Shown here: positions 52,729-62,583 of the stretch, in pieces
How the letters are laid out: every line of letters begins with the position of its first letter
Position numbering within the stretch: the first letter of the stretch is position 1
Assembly (NCBI RefSeq): GCF_011764545.1
Contig: NZ_AP022870.1
Coordinates: forward strand, 9,492,001 to 9,556,000
Length of the DNA: 64,000 bases
Source: Phytohabitans flavus
GTDB taxonomy: Bacteria; Actinomycetota; Actinomycetes; Mycobacteriales; Micromonosporaceae
Reading direction: 5' to 3'
Translations under genes and position numbers: made by a program
The notes under the pieces: model-generated
Told to the model about the DNA's origin: nothing
Database searches by the model: none
The model's input: the letters and a program-made list of their open reading frames with translations, nothing else

Positions 52729-52748
52729 TCGAACGTTTGTTCTATGAT
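52729..52748 (+). promoter_or_regulatory. LexA (SOS) box overlapping the imuB promoter
   Basis: TCGAACGTTTGTTCTA (52729-52744) matches 15 of 16 positions with the box at 49062 when the variable centre is ignored. TATGAT at 52743-52748 is a good -10 hexamer, and imuB begins at 52754, so the transcript is probably leaderless and LexA would cover the -10. Confidence 0.8.
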
Positions 52749-52753
52749 CAAGC

Positions 52754-54292
52754 GTGCGCACGCTGCTGGTCTGGTGTCCCGACTGGCCGGTGATCGCCCT
52801 GGACCTGGTGGAGGGCATCCCGGCGACCGGGCCTGTGGCCGTGGTGCGGGCCAACCGCGTGATCGCCTGTTCAGGGGCGGCTCGGGCCGACGGGGTTCGG
52901 CGCGGCCTGCGCAAGCGGGAGGCGCAGAGTCGCTGCCCGCGGCTGACGGTGGTCGAGCACGACCCGGACCGGGACGCGCGGGCGTTCGAGCCGGTGGTGG
53001 CGGCGGTCGAGGAGTTGGTGGTCGGCGTCGAGGCGATCCGTCCGGGGTCGTGTGCGCTGGCAGCCAAGGGGCCGGCGCGTTACTTCGGCGGCGAGGAGCG
53101 TACGGCGGAGGCGATCGTCGAGCGGATCGCCGAGGCGTGCGGGGTGGAGAGCCAGGTGGGGATCGCGGACGGGGTGTTCGCGGCCGGGCTGGCGGCCCGC
53201 ACCGGGCGGATCGTGCCGCCGGGGGAGAGCCGCGAGTTCCTGGCAGAGCTTCCCGTCGAGGCGCTCGACCGTCCGCAGTTGACGGATCTGCTGCGGCGGC
53301 TCGGCATGCGTACCCTCGGGGATTTCGCGGCCCTGCCCGCCGCGGACGTCCTGTCCCGGTTCGGGTTTGACGCGGCGCTGGCGCACCGGCTGGCGGCGGG
53401 GCGCGATCACCGGCCGCTCGCAGTCCGCCGCGTGCCGCCCGACCTCGACGTCACCGACATGTACGACGACGAGCCGCTCGACCGGGTCGACGTGGCGGCG
53501 TTCGCGGCGCGGTCGCTGGCCGAGCGGCTGCACGAAAAGCTCGCCGGCCACGGGCTGGCCTGCACTCGTGTGGCGATCGAGGCGGTGACCGCGGACGGGC
53601 AGGAGCTGCACCGGGTGTGGCGGCACGACGGACTGCTCACCGCGGTGGCCATCGCCGACCGGGTGCGGTGGCAGCTCGACGGGTGGATCTCCGGGCGCCG
53701 GGAGCGGCCGGTGTCCGGGATCGTACGGCTGCGGCTGGTCCCCGAAGGGGTGCTGACCCACGTCGGGCTCCAGCCGGGGCTGTGGGGCGAGACGGGCGAG
53801 GAGCGCGATCGGGCGCACCGGGCGCTGCACCGGGTACAGGGCATCCTCGGGCCGGAGGCGGTGCTCACGGCGGTGCTCGGCGGTGGGCGCTCGCCGGACG
53901 ACCAGGTGCGGATGGTCCCGTGGGGCGACGAGCGGACCCCGGATCGGCCCGGCCAGCCGCCCTGGCCCGGCCGCCTCCCGGCCCCGGCGCCCGCGAAGGT
54001 GCTGCCGGCGTCCGCGCGGGTCATGGTGTACGACGCGGACGGTGCGCCGGTCGAGGTGAGCGGCCGGCTGGAGGTCAGCGCGCCGCCGGCCCGCATCGTG
54101 ATCGGCTCCGCACGGCGGGAGCGAACGGTCGAAGTGGTCGGCTGGGTCGGGCCGTGGCCGGTGGACGAGCGCTGGTGGGCGCCGGAGGAGTCGCGCCGCC
54201 GGGCCCGCTTCCAGGTCGCCCTCCCCGGCGGCTGGGGCCTGCTGCTCTCCCTGGCCGGCGGCATCTGGTCGGTGGAGGCGGTCTATGACTGA
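52754..54292 (+). CDS. imuB: ImuB, catalytically inactive Y-family polymerase homologue
   Basis: 512 residues from GTG 52754. Y-family fold with LLVWCPDWPVIALDLVEG at the start; the catalytic Asp pair of active Y-family polymerases (DxD near the start, later DE) is absent, which is normal for ImuB. Segments: VAVVRANRVIACSGAARADG, EDLP-like GMRTLGDFAALPAADVLSRFG, and a C-terminal domain ending WSVEAVYD. ImuB bridges the beta clamp and DnaE2 in the mutasome. It ends 11 bases before dnaE2. Confidence 0.9.
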   Translation: MRTLLVWCPDWPVIALDLVEGIPATGPVAVVRANRVIACSGAARADGVRRGLRKREAQSRCPRLTVVEHDPDRDARAFEPVVAAVEELVVGVEAIRPGSCALAAKGPARYFGGEERTAEAIVERIAEACGVESQVGIADGVFAAGLAARTGRIVPPGESREFLAELPVEALDRPQLTDLLRRLGMRTLGDFAALPAADVLSRFGFDAALAHRLAAGRDHRPLAVRRVPPDLDVTDMYDDEPLDRVDVAAFAARSLAERLHEKLAGHGLACTRVAIEAVTADGQELHRVWRHDGLLTAVAIADRVRWQLDGWISGRRERPVSGIVRLRLVPEGVLTHVGLQPGLWGETGEERDRAHRALHRVQGILGPEAVLTAVLGGGRSPDDQVRMVPWGDERTPDRPGQPPWPGRLPAPAPAKVLPASARVMVYDADGAPVEVSGRLEVSAPPARIVIGSARRERTVEVVGWVGPWPVDERWWAPEESRRRARFQVALPGGWGLLLSLAGGIWSVEAVYD

Positions 54293-54303
54293 GGAGGCCT
54301 CGC

Positions 54304-57300
54304 GTGGGCTTTGACAACCCCGTCCGCTTGTGGGCGGAGATGGAACGGGTGCTCTCCGGAAGGCCCGTGGTGGACCCGCTGGCCGTGGACGCCGACGGCG
54401 GCGACTCGCCGGCCTGGAGCCGCAAGCGGCCGCCGTACGAGGGGCCCGCGCTCATCCGTGCCGAGGGCACCGTGCCGTACGCGGAGCTGCACTGCCACAC
54501 CAACTTCAGCTTCCTCGACGGGGCGAGCCACCCGGAGGAGCTGGCCCAGGAGGCGGCCCGGCTGGGGCTGACCGCCCTCGCGGTGACCGACCACGACGGG
54601 TTCTACGGTGTGGTGCGTTTCGCCGAGGCGGCCCGCGCGCACCAGCTGCCCACGATCTTCGGCGCGGAGCTCTCGCTCGGCCTGCCGGGCCCGCAGAACG
54701 GCGAGCCCGACCCGGTCGGGCGGCACCTGCTGGTGCTGGCCCGCGGCCCGGAGGGGTACGCCCAGATCGCCCGCACCGTGAGCCAGGCCCAGCTCAGGGG
54801 AAGGAGAAGGGACGTCCGGTCTACCCGTCGATCGAGGAGCTGGGAGCGGCCCTGAAGGACGTCGTCGTGCTGACCGGGTGCCGCAAGGGCACGGTACCGG
54901 CGGCGCTGCGGATCGGCGGGATGGCCGCGGCGGGCGCGGAGCTGGACCGCCTCGTGGCGGCGTTCGACCCCGAGCGCGTGCTGGTGGAGCTGACCGACCA
55001 CGGCGACCCGGCCGACGGCGACCGCAACGACGCGCTCGCCGAGCTGGCCACCGCGGTGGGACTGTCCACTGTGGCCACCAACAACGTGCACTACGCCACG
55101 CCCAGGCGGCGCCGGCTGGCCACCGCCCTCGCCGCGGTACGGGCCCGGCGCAGCCTCGACGAGATCGACGGGTGGCTGCCCGCCGCGGCCACCGCGCACC
55201 TGCGCAGCGGGGAGGAGATGGCGGCCCGGTTCGCGGCGTACCCGGGTGCGGTGGCCCAGGCCGCGGAGCTGGGCCGCGAGCTCGCCTTCGACCTCCAGCT
55301 CGTCGCGCCCAACCTGCCGAAGTGGAAGCTTCCGGAGGACCACGACGAGATGAGCTGGCTACGCCATCTGACGATGGAGGGGCGCTGCGGCGGTACGGCC
55401 CACGGGAGGCGGCCCCGGAGGCGTACTTCCAGCTGGACCGCGAGCTGAAGATGATCGGCGAGCTGAGCTTCCCCGGCTACTTCCTGATAGTCCACGACAT
55501 AGTGGACTTCTGCCATCGCAACCGGATCTTCTGCCAGGGGCGGGGCTCGGCGGCCAACTCGGCGGTCTGCTACGCGCTCGGCATCACCAACGTCGACGCG
55601 GTACAGCACAGGCTGCTCTTCGAACGCTTCCTCGCCCCCGAGCGGGACGGTCCGCCGGACATCGACGTCGACATCGAGTCGGACCGGCGCGAGGAGGTCA
55701 TCCAGTACGTCTACGAGAAGTACGGCCGGGAGCACACCGCCCAGGTCGCCAACGTGATCTCGTACCGGCCGCGGTCGGCGGTGCGCGACATCGCCAAGGC
55801 GTTCGGCTTCTCGCCGGGGCAGCAGGACGCGTGGAGCAAGCAGATCGACAGGTGGGGGAGCATCGCGAAGGTCGACGTCGACGACATCCCCGGACAGGTC
55901 GTGGAGTTCGCCAACGAGCTACAGACGTTTCCTCGGCACCTGGGCATCCACTCCGGCGGCATGGTGATCTGCGACCGGCCGGTGATCGACGTGTGCCCGG
56001 TGGAGTGGGCGCGGATGGCAAACCGCACAGTCCTTCAGTGGGACAAGGACGACTGTGCGGCGGTCGCGCTGGTCAAGTTCGACCTGCTCGGGCTGGGCAT
56101 GCTCTCCGCGCTCCGGTACGCGTGCGACATGATCGGCGAGGATCTCGACCTGAGCGGGATGGACCTGACCGATCGCGAGATTTACGCCATGTTGTGCCGA
56201 GCGGACTCCGTCGGCGTCTTCCAGGTCGAGTCGCGCGCCCAGATGGCCACGTTGCCGCGGCTCAAGCCGGAGTGCTTCTACGACCTTGTCGTCGAGGTCG
56301 CGCTCATCCGGCCGGGGCCGATCCAGGGCGGCTCGGTACACCCGTACATCCGGCGCAAGAAAGGTCTTGAACCCCGGACCCGCCACATCCCGCGATGGCC
56401 AACGCGCTCGCCAAGACCCTGGGTGTGCCGCTCTTCCAGGAGCAGCTCATGCAGCTCGCCATCGACGTGGCCGGCTTCAACGGCTCCGAGGCCGACCAGC
56501 TGCGCCGCGCGATGGGCTCGAAGCGCTCGGACGAGCGGATGGCCGCGCTCAAGGAGCGGCTCTACGCCGGCATGGCCGAGCGGGGCATCACCGGCGCGAT
56601 CGCCGACGACGTGTACCTCAAGCTCTCCTCGTTCGCCAGCTTCGGCTTCCCGGAGAGCCACGCGATCAGCTTCGCCTACCTCGTGTACGCCAGCTCGTGG
56701 CTCAAGCGCTACCACCCGGGGCCGTTCCTCGCCGCGCTGCTCAACGCCCAGCCGATGGGCTTCTACTCGCCGCAGACGCTTGTCGACGACGCGCGGCGGC
56801 ACGGCGTCGAGGTGCGCCGGCCGGACGTCAACCTCAGTGGGGCCAAGGCAAAGCTCGAGTACACAGCGGACACCCGGTGGGGCAGCGAGGAGGGCGAGCC
56901 GCCGCACCAGTGGGGGATGGGCGGCCCGGCCGTCCGGCTGGGGCTGTCCTACGTGCGCACGATCGGCGACGACCTGGCCGAGCGGATCGAGGAGGAGCGG
57001 GAGGGCGCCGGCCCGTACCGGGACATGGGCGACCTGGCCCGCCGGGTCGGCCTGAGCGCCGCGCACATGGAGGCGCTGGCCACCGCGGACGCGTTCGCCG
57101 GCTTCGGGCTGTCCCGCCGCGAGGCGCTGTGGGCGGCCGGCGCCGCGGCCCAGGAGCGGCCCGACCGCCTCCCGGGTACGGGTACCAGCCCCAACCCGGC
57201 GCCCGCGCTGCCCGGCATGGATGCGGTCGAGCGCCTCGTCGCGGACGTGTGGGCCACCGGCCTGTCACCGGAGAGCCATCCGGCCCGCTTCATCCGCGCC

Positions 57301-57630
57301 CAGCTCGAGGAGGCCGGCGCGGTGCCGATCGCGCGGCTGGGGCAGATCGACGGCGGCACCCGGGTACGCGTCGGCGGCCTCGTCACCCACCGGCAGCGAC
57401 CGGCGACCGCGGGCGGGATCACGTTCATGAACCTCGAGGACGAGACCGGCATGCTCAACGTGACCTGCTCGCCGGGGCTGTGGCAGCGGTACCGGAAGGT
57501 GGCCCGCAACAGTGCCGCGCTGATCGTGCGGGGGCGGCTGGAAAAGCACGACGGTGTGATCAATCTGACTGCTGATCGGCTCGACCCCATCACACCGCCA
57601 GTGAGTCCGGCGTCACGCGATTTCCGGTGA
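54304..57630 (+). CDS. dnaE2: DnaE2, error-prone DNA polymerase III alpha subunit, three frameshifts
   Basis: About 1109 residues after three single bases are restored, near 54799 (AGGGGAAGG), 55381 (GAGGGGCGC) and 56385 (CGCCACATCCC). GTG 54304 has GAGGAGG upstream. PHP domain: YAELHCHTNFSFLDGASHP and LAVTDHDGFYGVVRF. Polymerase core: FPGYFLIVHDIVDFCHRN, GRGSAANSAVCYALGIT, and the catalytic Asp in PPDIDVDIESDRREEV. Then LGIHSGGMVICDRPV, LVKFDLLGLGMLSAL, PLFQEQLMQLAIDVAGF and FGFPESHAISFAYLVYASSW. The C-terminal OB fold has GITFMNLEDETGMLNV. It performs damage-induced translesion synthesis with ImuA' and ImuB. Confidence 0.92.
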
Positions 57631-57740
57631 TACGCGTCGGACGGTATTCCGACAGTGGTGGTTGTTGCGCTACTTCGTTGTGTCAATCTGGCACGGGCCC
57701 GTGGCAAGGCGAATGCGACATCACAGAAATCCTGGTGGCG

Positions 57741-58352
57741 ATGCGTGACAGGACGCTATTCCTGGTCGGTGCCAAGTACCTCTTCTGGCTGTTTTTTCTC
57801 CTCGTTTACCTGCCGCGGTTCGCGGCCGGCCACGCCCGCATCACATTTGGTGTGAGCAGCGCGGACGCCGACTACACCCGGGCACAGTGCGAGGAGCTCT
57901 CCTCCTGTGGCGACAATCACGACGCGTTCGAGTGGGCCCAGATGGCGCTGATGCGCGTTATGGCCGGCGAAATCTGGGTGACCACTATTGTGCTGCTCCT
58001 GCTCGAATCGATAATTCTCGTGGTTATGGCCGCCCATCTGATGCGCCGCCGCGTGACCGAGCGCACCGCCATTCGGTGGTGGCGGATCCAGTTGGTCGTT
58101 GTCATCGTGTCGCTCGCCGTTTACCTGGGCCTGCTCGGCGTCGGCGCCGTAGCCCTGCACCGCATTCCGGAAAATGCGCGACTCGCCCCATATCAGGCCG
58201 CGTTCTCATCGCCATTCGCCGATGTCGCGATGCTCTATTACATGGGCGTGTTCGTCGCGGTCAACGGCCTCGCGCTCGTGCACAACCGGGCGATGGCCCG
58301 CCTGCTTCCGGCCGCCAGCCGCCCCATCCCGGTCGCCGGCGAGAGCAACTAA
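57741..58352 (+). CDS. Four-pass membrane protein of unknown function
   Basis: 203 residues from ATG 57741. Hydrophobic segments: VGAKYLFWLFFLLVYLPRF (about 9-27), IWVTTIVLLLLESIILVVMA (about 78-97), LVVVIVSLAVYLGLLGVGAV (about 118-137) and a fourth near 165-185. The extracytoplasmic loop has a Cys pair (CEELSSCGDN), which could form a disulfide. No domain is recognised. It lies 110 bases after dnaE2 and may or may not be SOS-linked. Confidence 0.6.
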   Translation: MRDRTLFLVGAKYLFWLFFLLVYLPRFAAGHARITFGVSSADADYTRAQCEELSSCGDNHDAFEWAQMALMRVMAGEIWVTTIVLLLLESIILVVMAAHLMRRRVTERTAIRWWRIQLVVVIVSLAVYLGLLGVGAVALHRIPENARLAPYQAAFSSPFADVAMLYYMGVFVAVNGLALVHNRAMARLLPAASRPIPVAGESN

Positions 58353-58377
58353 CTCCACTCGGGGATGGAAATTTGGG

Positions 58378-58440
58378 CTACCGCGATGTCCGCGGTGGTC
58401 CGGACCGCTGCTCCCGCGACCACCGCGGACATCGCGGTAG
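58378..58440. repeat. Perfect inverted repeat with 23-bp arms
   Basis: The 23-bp left arm (58378-58400, starting CTACCGCGATGTCCGCGG) is exactly complementary to the right arm (58418-58440); the loop is 17 bases. Half copies of arm plus loop occur at 7769-7803, 30339-30402 and 31583-31622. It may double as a terminator for the membrane protein gene. Confidence 0.75.
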
Positions 58441-58481
58441 CTCAGATCGTGTGAATCTCTTGTCTTATGGCCTGGGGCCTA

Positions 58482-58518
58482 CTCCTGGATCTCGGTGGAG
58501 CGAGGCGAGATCCAGGAG
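58482..58518. terminator. Terminator-like hairpin between convergent genes
   Basis: CTCCTGGATCTCG (58482-58494) pairs perfectly with CGAGATCCAGGAG (58506-58518) around an 11-base loop, 8 bases from the end of the convergent MMPL gene. Confidence 0.6.
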
Positions 58519-58525
58519 ACAGGAC

Positions 58526-60640
58526 CTAGTAGCGCGCGGCGGAGGTTGGCTCCGGCTCGCGTGTCGACGGAAGGTCGTCGGGGACTTTCGCCAGCTTGCT
58601 CGGGTGCCACATGTGCCGGCCCAGATCGAGGTTGAGCGCGGTGACCAGCACCGCGCGCACCACGATCGTGTCGAGTAGGACGCCGAACGCCACCGCGAAC
58701 CCGATCTCCGCGAATGCCGTCAGCGGCAGCGTGGCCAGCACCGCGAACGTACCGGCGAGTACGAGGCCCGCCGACGTGATCACGCCGCCGGTCGCGGCCA
58801 GAGCGATGAGGGCGGCCCGTTTCGTGCCGTGGCGCGGGGTCTCCTCGCGCACCCGGGTCATCAGGAAGATGTTGTAGTCGATGCCGAGCGCGACGAGGAA
58901 CACGAAGACGAACAGCGGCAGCGAGCTGTCGGCGCCGCCGAACCCGAATACGTGCCGGAAGAACAGCGCGCTCACGCCCAGCGCCGCGACGAAGGAGAGC
59001 ACCACGGTCGCGACGAGTATCAGCGGCGCCACGATCGCGCGCAGCAGCAGGCCGAGGATCACCAGCACCACGAGCAACACGATCGGGATGATCAGGTTGC
59101 GGTCGTGGCGGGCGGCTCTCTGGAGGTCGAGGTTGACCGCTGTCTGGCCGCCGACCTGGGCATCCGCGCCGGGCACCGCGTGTACCCGATCTCGCGCTCT
59201 GTCGATCGTGTCGTACGCCGCCGGGCTGTCTGGCGGCGAGGTGAGCGTGCCCTCCATGTACGCGATCCCGCCGCGGACCGCGGGCTGGGTCACCGACGAG
59301 GCTTCGATGCCCGGGGTGCCGGCGAACGCGGTGCGCACCGCGCCGGCCTCCGCCTCGTTGCTGACCACGGCGACCGGGGTACCGACGCCGGCCGGGAAGT
59401 GCCGGGCGAGCGCCTCCTCACCCTGGATCGAGTCCGGGTTGCCGCGGAACGACTCCTTGTTGGTCAGGCCGGTCGCGTTGAGCTGGACCAGCCCGATCGC
59501 CAGCAGCGCCAGCACCACGCTGGTGGTGATCCAGGTGGTCCGCGGCGCGCGGGCGATGCGGGTGCCGACCTTGGCCCAGAGGCCACGCGTGGTCGGCTCG
59601 ACCGAGCCCTCCCTCGGCTTTACCGGCCAGAAGATCCACCGGCCGACGGTGACAAGCAGCGCCGGGAGCAGCGTGAGCATGACCGCGAGGCCGACGACGA
59701 TGCCGATCGCGGCGACCGGGCCGAGCCCGCGGGTGGAGTTTGTCTCGGCGAAGAGCAGGCAGATCATGCCGATCGCCACGGTCGCCGCGCTCGCGATGAT
59801 CGCCGGGCCGGCGCGGTGCAGGGCGACCGTCATCGCCTCGTGCCGGTCGTGGTGCCGGCGCAGCTCTTCCCTATATCGGGCGACGAGCAGCAGCGCGTAG
59901 TCGGTGCCGGCGCCGAACACGAGTACCGTCAGGATGCCCGCGCTCTGCGCGTTGACGGTGAGGCCGCCGTACTTGGCGATCAGGTAGATCACGGCCTGGG
60001 CGCAGGTGAGCGCCACTCCGGCCGAGATGACCGGGAGCACCCAGAGCACCGGGCTCCGGTACGTGAACAGCAGGATCACCACGACCACGGCGACCGTGGC
60101 GAGCAGCAGCGTGCTGTCGATGCCCTCGAAGGCGGCGGCCGAGTCGGCGGCACTGCCGGCGGGCCCGGTGATATGTATGTCCAGCCCGTTGGCGCCACTC
60201 TCCGCGGTGGCTCTCATCGAGTCGACGAGCGTGCCGGCCCGGTCCCAGCCCTCGGGGCCGAGGTTGATCGGTACGAAGATCTGGGCCGCCTGCCCGTCCT
60301 GCGAGAACACCGGGCCCGGCACCGGGCCCTCGAGGTCAGGGAGCTGCCCGAACTTCTGCGCATCCGAGGTGATCTTCGCCTTGTCGGCGCTGGTCAGCCC
60401 GGACGAGCGCTCGTAGACGACCACCGCCGGCAGCGCGTCCGGCGAGGTGAAGGCGGCCTGCTTCTTGAGCACCTGGGTCGACTCGGCGCTGCCCGGCAGC
60501 CAGGACTGGGCCTCGTTGTCCTCCACGCCGGTCAGTCGGCCGGAGAGCGGCCCGGCGAGCGCGACCACGACCAGCCAGAACACGATGATGAGGTACTTCG
60601 TCCGGCGGCCGGTGAACAGCCCCGCGATGTCTCTGGTCAT
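58526..60640 (-). CDS. MMPL-family (RND-like) transporter
   Basis: About 704 residues from ATG 60640 with GGGGGA upstream. Twelve membrane segments in two halves, with two large outside loops (after YLIIVFWLVVVALAGPLSGR, and after ITTSVVLALLAIGLVQLNAT). The proton-relay Asp-Tyr pairs are visible: GAGTDYALLLVARYREELRR (about 240) and ALGIDYNIFLMTRVREETPR (about 595). MMPL proteins export lipids, glycolipids or hydrophobic compounds. No regulator is adjacent. The substrate is unknown. Confidence 0.88.
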   Translation of the reverse strand: MTRDIAGLFTGRRTKYLIIVFWLVVVALAGPLSGRLTGVEDNEAQSWLPGSAESTQVLKKQAAFTSPDALPAVVVYERSSGLTSADKAKITSDAQKFGQLPDLEGPVPGPVFSQDGQAAQIFVPINLGPEGWDRAGTLVDSMRATAESGANGLDIHITGPAGSAADSAAAFEGIDSTLLLATVAVVVVILLFTYRSPVLWVLPVISAGVALTCAQAVIYLIAKYGGLTVNAQSAGILTVLVFGAGTDYALLLVARYREELRRHHDRHEAMTVALHRAGPAIIASAATVAIGMICLLFAETNSTRGLGPVAAIGIVVGLAVMLTLLPALLVTVGRWIFWPVKPREGSVEPTTRGLWAKVGTRIARAPRTTWITTSVVLALLAIGLVQLNATGLTNKESFRGNPDSIQGEEALARHFPAGVGTPVAVVSNEAEAGAVRTAFAGTPGIEASSVTQPAVRGGIAYMEGTLTSPPDSPAAYDTIDRARDRVHAVPGADAQVGGQTAVNLDLQRAARHDRNLIIPIVLLVVLVILGLLLRAIVAPLILVATVVLSFVAALGVSALFFRHVFGFGGADSSLPLFVFVFLVALGIDYNIFLMTRVREETPRHGTKRAALIALAATGGVITSAGLVLAGTFAVLATLPLTAFAEIGFAVAFGVLLDTIVVRAVLVTALNLDLGRHMWHPSKLAKVPDDLPSTREPEPTSAARY

Positions 60641-60792
60641 GAATCCCCCGTGGAACACGCCCTGCGATCCGGCTATATGTTGTGCCGACCCGCACCGGCC
60701 GCACATCGTCGCTACGCACCGGCTTCCGCGCCTGATACCCCTAGGGGACGCCGGACGTACATGTCCGCTTCCGGAAACCTCGCGGATGTGTA

Positions 60793-61215
60793 CTAGTCCC
60801 TGCTCAGGGCCCGTTCGAGAAGGGTGGCGAGGGGGATCGACTCACCATCCCGTCCGCCTTTGCCGACCACGAGCGGTGGGTCGTCCGCCCGCAGGGTGAC
60901 ACCGGTGAGCCGGGCCCGCAGGCTGGCCGGCACGGCGAGCAGGTAGAAGGCCCCATCTTCGGCGACGGCCATCGATCTGTCGGCTTTCAGATACCAGCCC
61001 CGCAGGCCGGTCCGGTACCGCCCGCCGCCGCTGTACGCCCGTGCCACCAGCGGCTCGGTCGGCAGGCCCCGCTCGCGCGCCCGGCGGACGAAGTCGGCCA
61101 CCAGCGCCCGTGCCTGCGAGACCTCCACCGCCCTGCGGCGCGCTTCGGCCTCGGCGTGTACGGTGACCGCGTGGCGCCTATCCTGGCGCCACTTTGCCTG
61201 ATCGTCGCTGGTCAT
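60793..61215 (-). CDS. Conserved actinobacterial protein of unknown function
   Basis: 140 residues. A charged helical N-terminus (RHAVTVHAEAEARRRAVEVS) is followed by a beta-rich part (YRTGLRGWYLKADRSMAVAE, DGAFYLLAVPA) and RADDPPLVVGKGGRDGESIP. No membrane segment, signal peptide or known domain. Start ATG 61215. Its codon use is like that of its neighbours, so a real gene is likely. Confidence 0.6.
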   Translation of the reverse strand: MTSDDQAKWRQDRRHAVTVHAEAEARRRAVEVSQARALVADFVRRARERGLPTEPLVARAYSGGGRYRTGLRGWYLKADRSMAVAEDGAFYLLAVPASLRARLTGVTLRADDPPLVVGKGGRDGESIPLATLLERALSRD

Positions 61216-61257
61216 GGCCCGACCCTACGAGCCCCCGTTGAGGAAGGGAGCCGCACC

Positions 61258-62456
61258 GTGCGAGAGGGACGCTGCCACGGCGGCCCGCTGGACGGTCAGA
61301 CGAGGACAATTCGCAACCCCAGCGGGTTCCTTCTATGTGACAAGCCCACCGCGCGGGCGTGGTTCTACGACTGGCGCGACGACGCCTTCCACATCCGCGA
61401 CCCGGAGGCGCAGCCGCTCACCGACGCGCTCGCCTGGGGCTACGCCATCGGCGCGGAGTACGACGTGCTCGCCCTGCCCATCGGGGCCGAGGCGCCGGGG
61501 CTGGCCGCCAGTGCGGCGCGGGAGGCTGCGGCGGAGGTTGACGAGCTCACCGTCCTGGCCGCCAACCCCAACCCGAGCCGCATCTCCGCCGCGATCTGGC
61601 GACTGTGGAGCGACTTCGACCGCTTCGAGCCCTCCGCGCTGCTCGGCGGGGTGTACGCGGCGAAGCCCGGCTACCACAACTACCGCAACGCCCTGCCCTC
61701 CTCGGACTACTCGGTCCGCGACGTCGCCGCCGACCGCCAAGGCTCCGGCGTGATGGCCGCGGCGCTCGACCTGAGCCTGTCCGACGCCGCGATGCGCAAG
61801 TACACGGGACGGCTGGACAGCGCCGCCCGGTCCCGCGACCCGCGCCTGTACACCCCGCGCGGGCCGGTGCTGCGTGAGTTCATCGGCACCAAGGACGGCC
61901 GCAACGTCTACTGCTACGTGCTCACTGGCGGCCGGCCGCTCGGCGTGGGCGCGGACGCCGGCCCCGACCCGGGTCGCGACGAGACACATCTGTGGCACAT
62001 CCACCTATCGATCATCAGGCAGTTCTGTGAGGACTGGTCCGCACTCGACGGAGTCCTGTCCGTACTGCGCGGGGAGTCCCTCGCGGCCTGGCAAGGTAGA
62101 TCGGAGTACAACGAGATGACCCCCAGCAGGCGCAGCAGCTTCGCGACACCCACTGGGTGCTCTCCGCCGGCATTCCCAACCCCAACGGCGATGGCAGGGT
62201 GCCGATGCATCTGTGGGCGGCCTGGGTGACCGGCGCGGTCAAGGCCCTCACCACCGCGGTCGGCAACGTCGACGAGGCCACCAAGGCGCAGCTCCAGAAG
62301 GATCTGAGCAGCCTCCAGGGCAGCATCGACACGGTGCCCGAGGAGGTCGTGCAGGCGTTCGCCGCCGCCGACGACCCCGAGGAGATCGCGCTGCGGCTGC
62401 GCGCCATGCTCGGCGACAAGGCCACCGCGGTCGGCCAGATCCTCGCCCGCGGCTGA
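61258..62456 (+). CDS. Putative M15-like peptidase / phage-lysin-like protein, frameshifted
   Basis: About 399 residues after one C is restored near 62121 (ACCCCCAG), where EYNEMTP should continue as QQAQQLRDTHWVLSAGIPNP. GTG 61258 follows GAGGAAGGGAG. The N-terminal 55 residues (REGRCHGGPLDGQTRTI) look like a small actinophage-type domain. The middle (about 135-280) has GVYAAKPGYHNYRNALPSSD, YSVRDVAADRQGSGVMAAAL, DLSL and DETHLWHIHLSIIRQFCEDW; the spaced His/Asp and the HIHLS pattern resemble M15-type peptidases and the lysin-associated proteins of actinophages. The C-terminal part is helical. Activity is inferred only from these motifs. Confidence 0.5.
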
Positions 62457-62583
62457 TCGATGCTCCCTGCTCGTCACCCGCGATTACAGTGGACAGCCTG
62501 GTGGCGGAGGCCGTGGGGCTCCGCCACCTGTGATGCGACCCCCTGGCATAGGCTGCGCCCATGAGCGGGATAGCGGGGTTGGC

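Noticed and set aside
54790..56390. dnaE2 as a decayed pseudogene
   Set aside because: All catalytic motifs are intact, and each of the three breaks is a one-base loss like those elsewhere in the window.
58829..60796. 655-codon plus-strand frame opposite the MMPL transporter
   Set aside because: Highly charged, low-complexity shadow; the opposite strand encodes a clear transporter.
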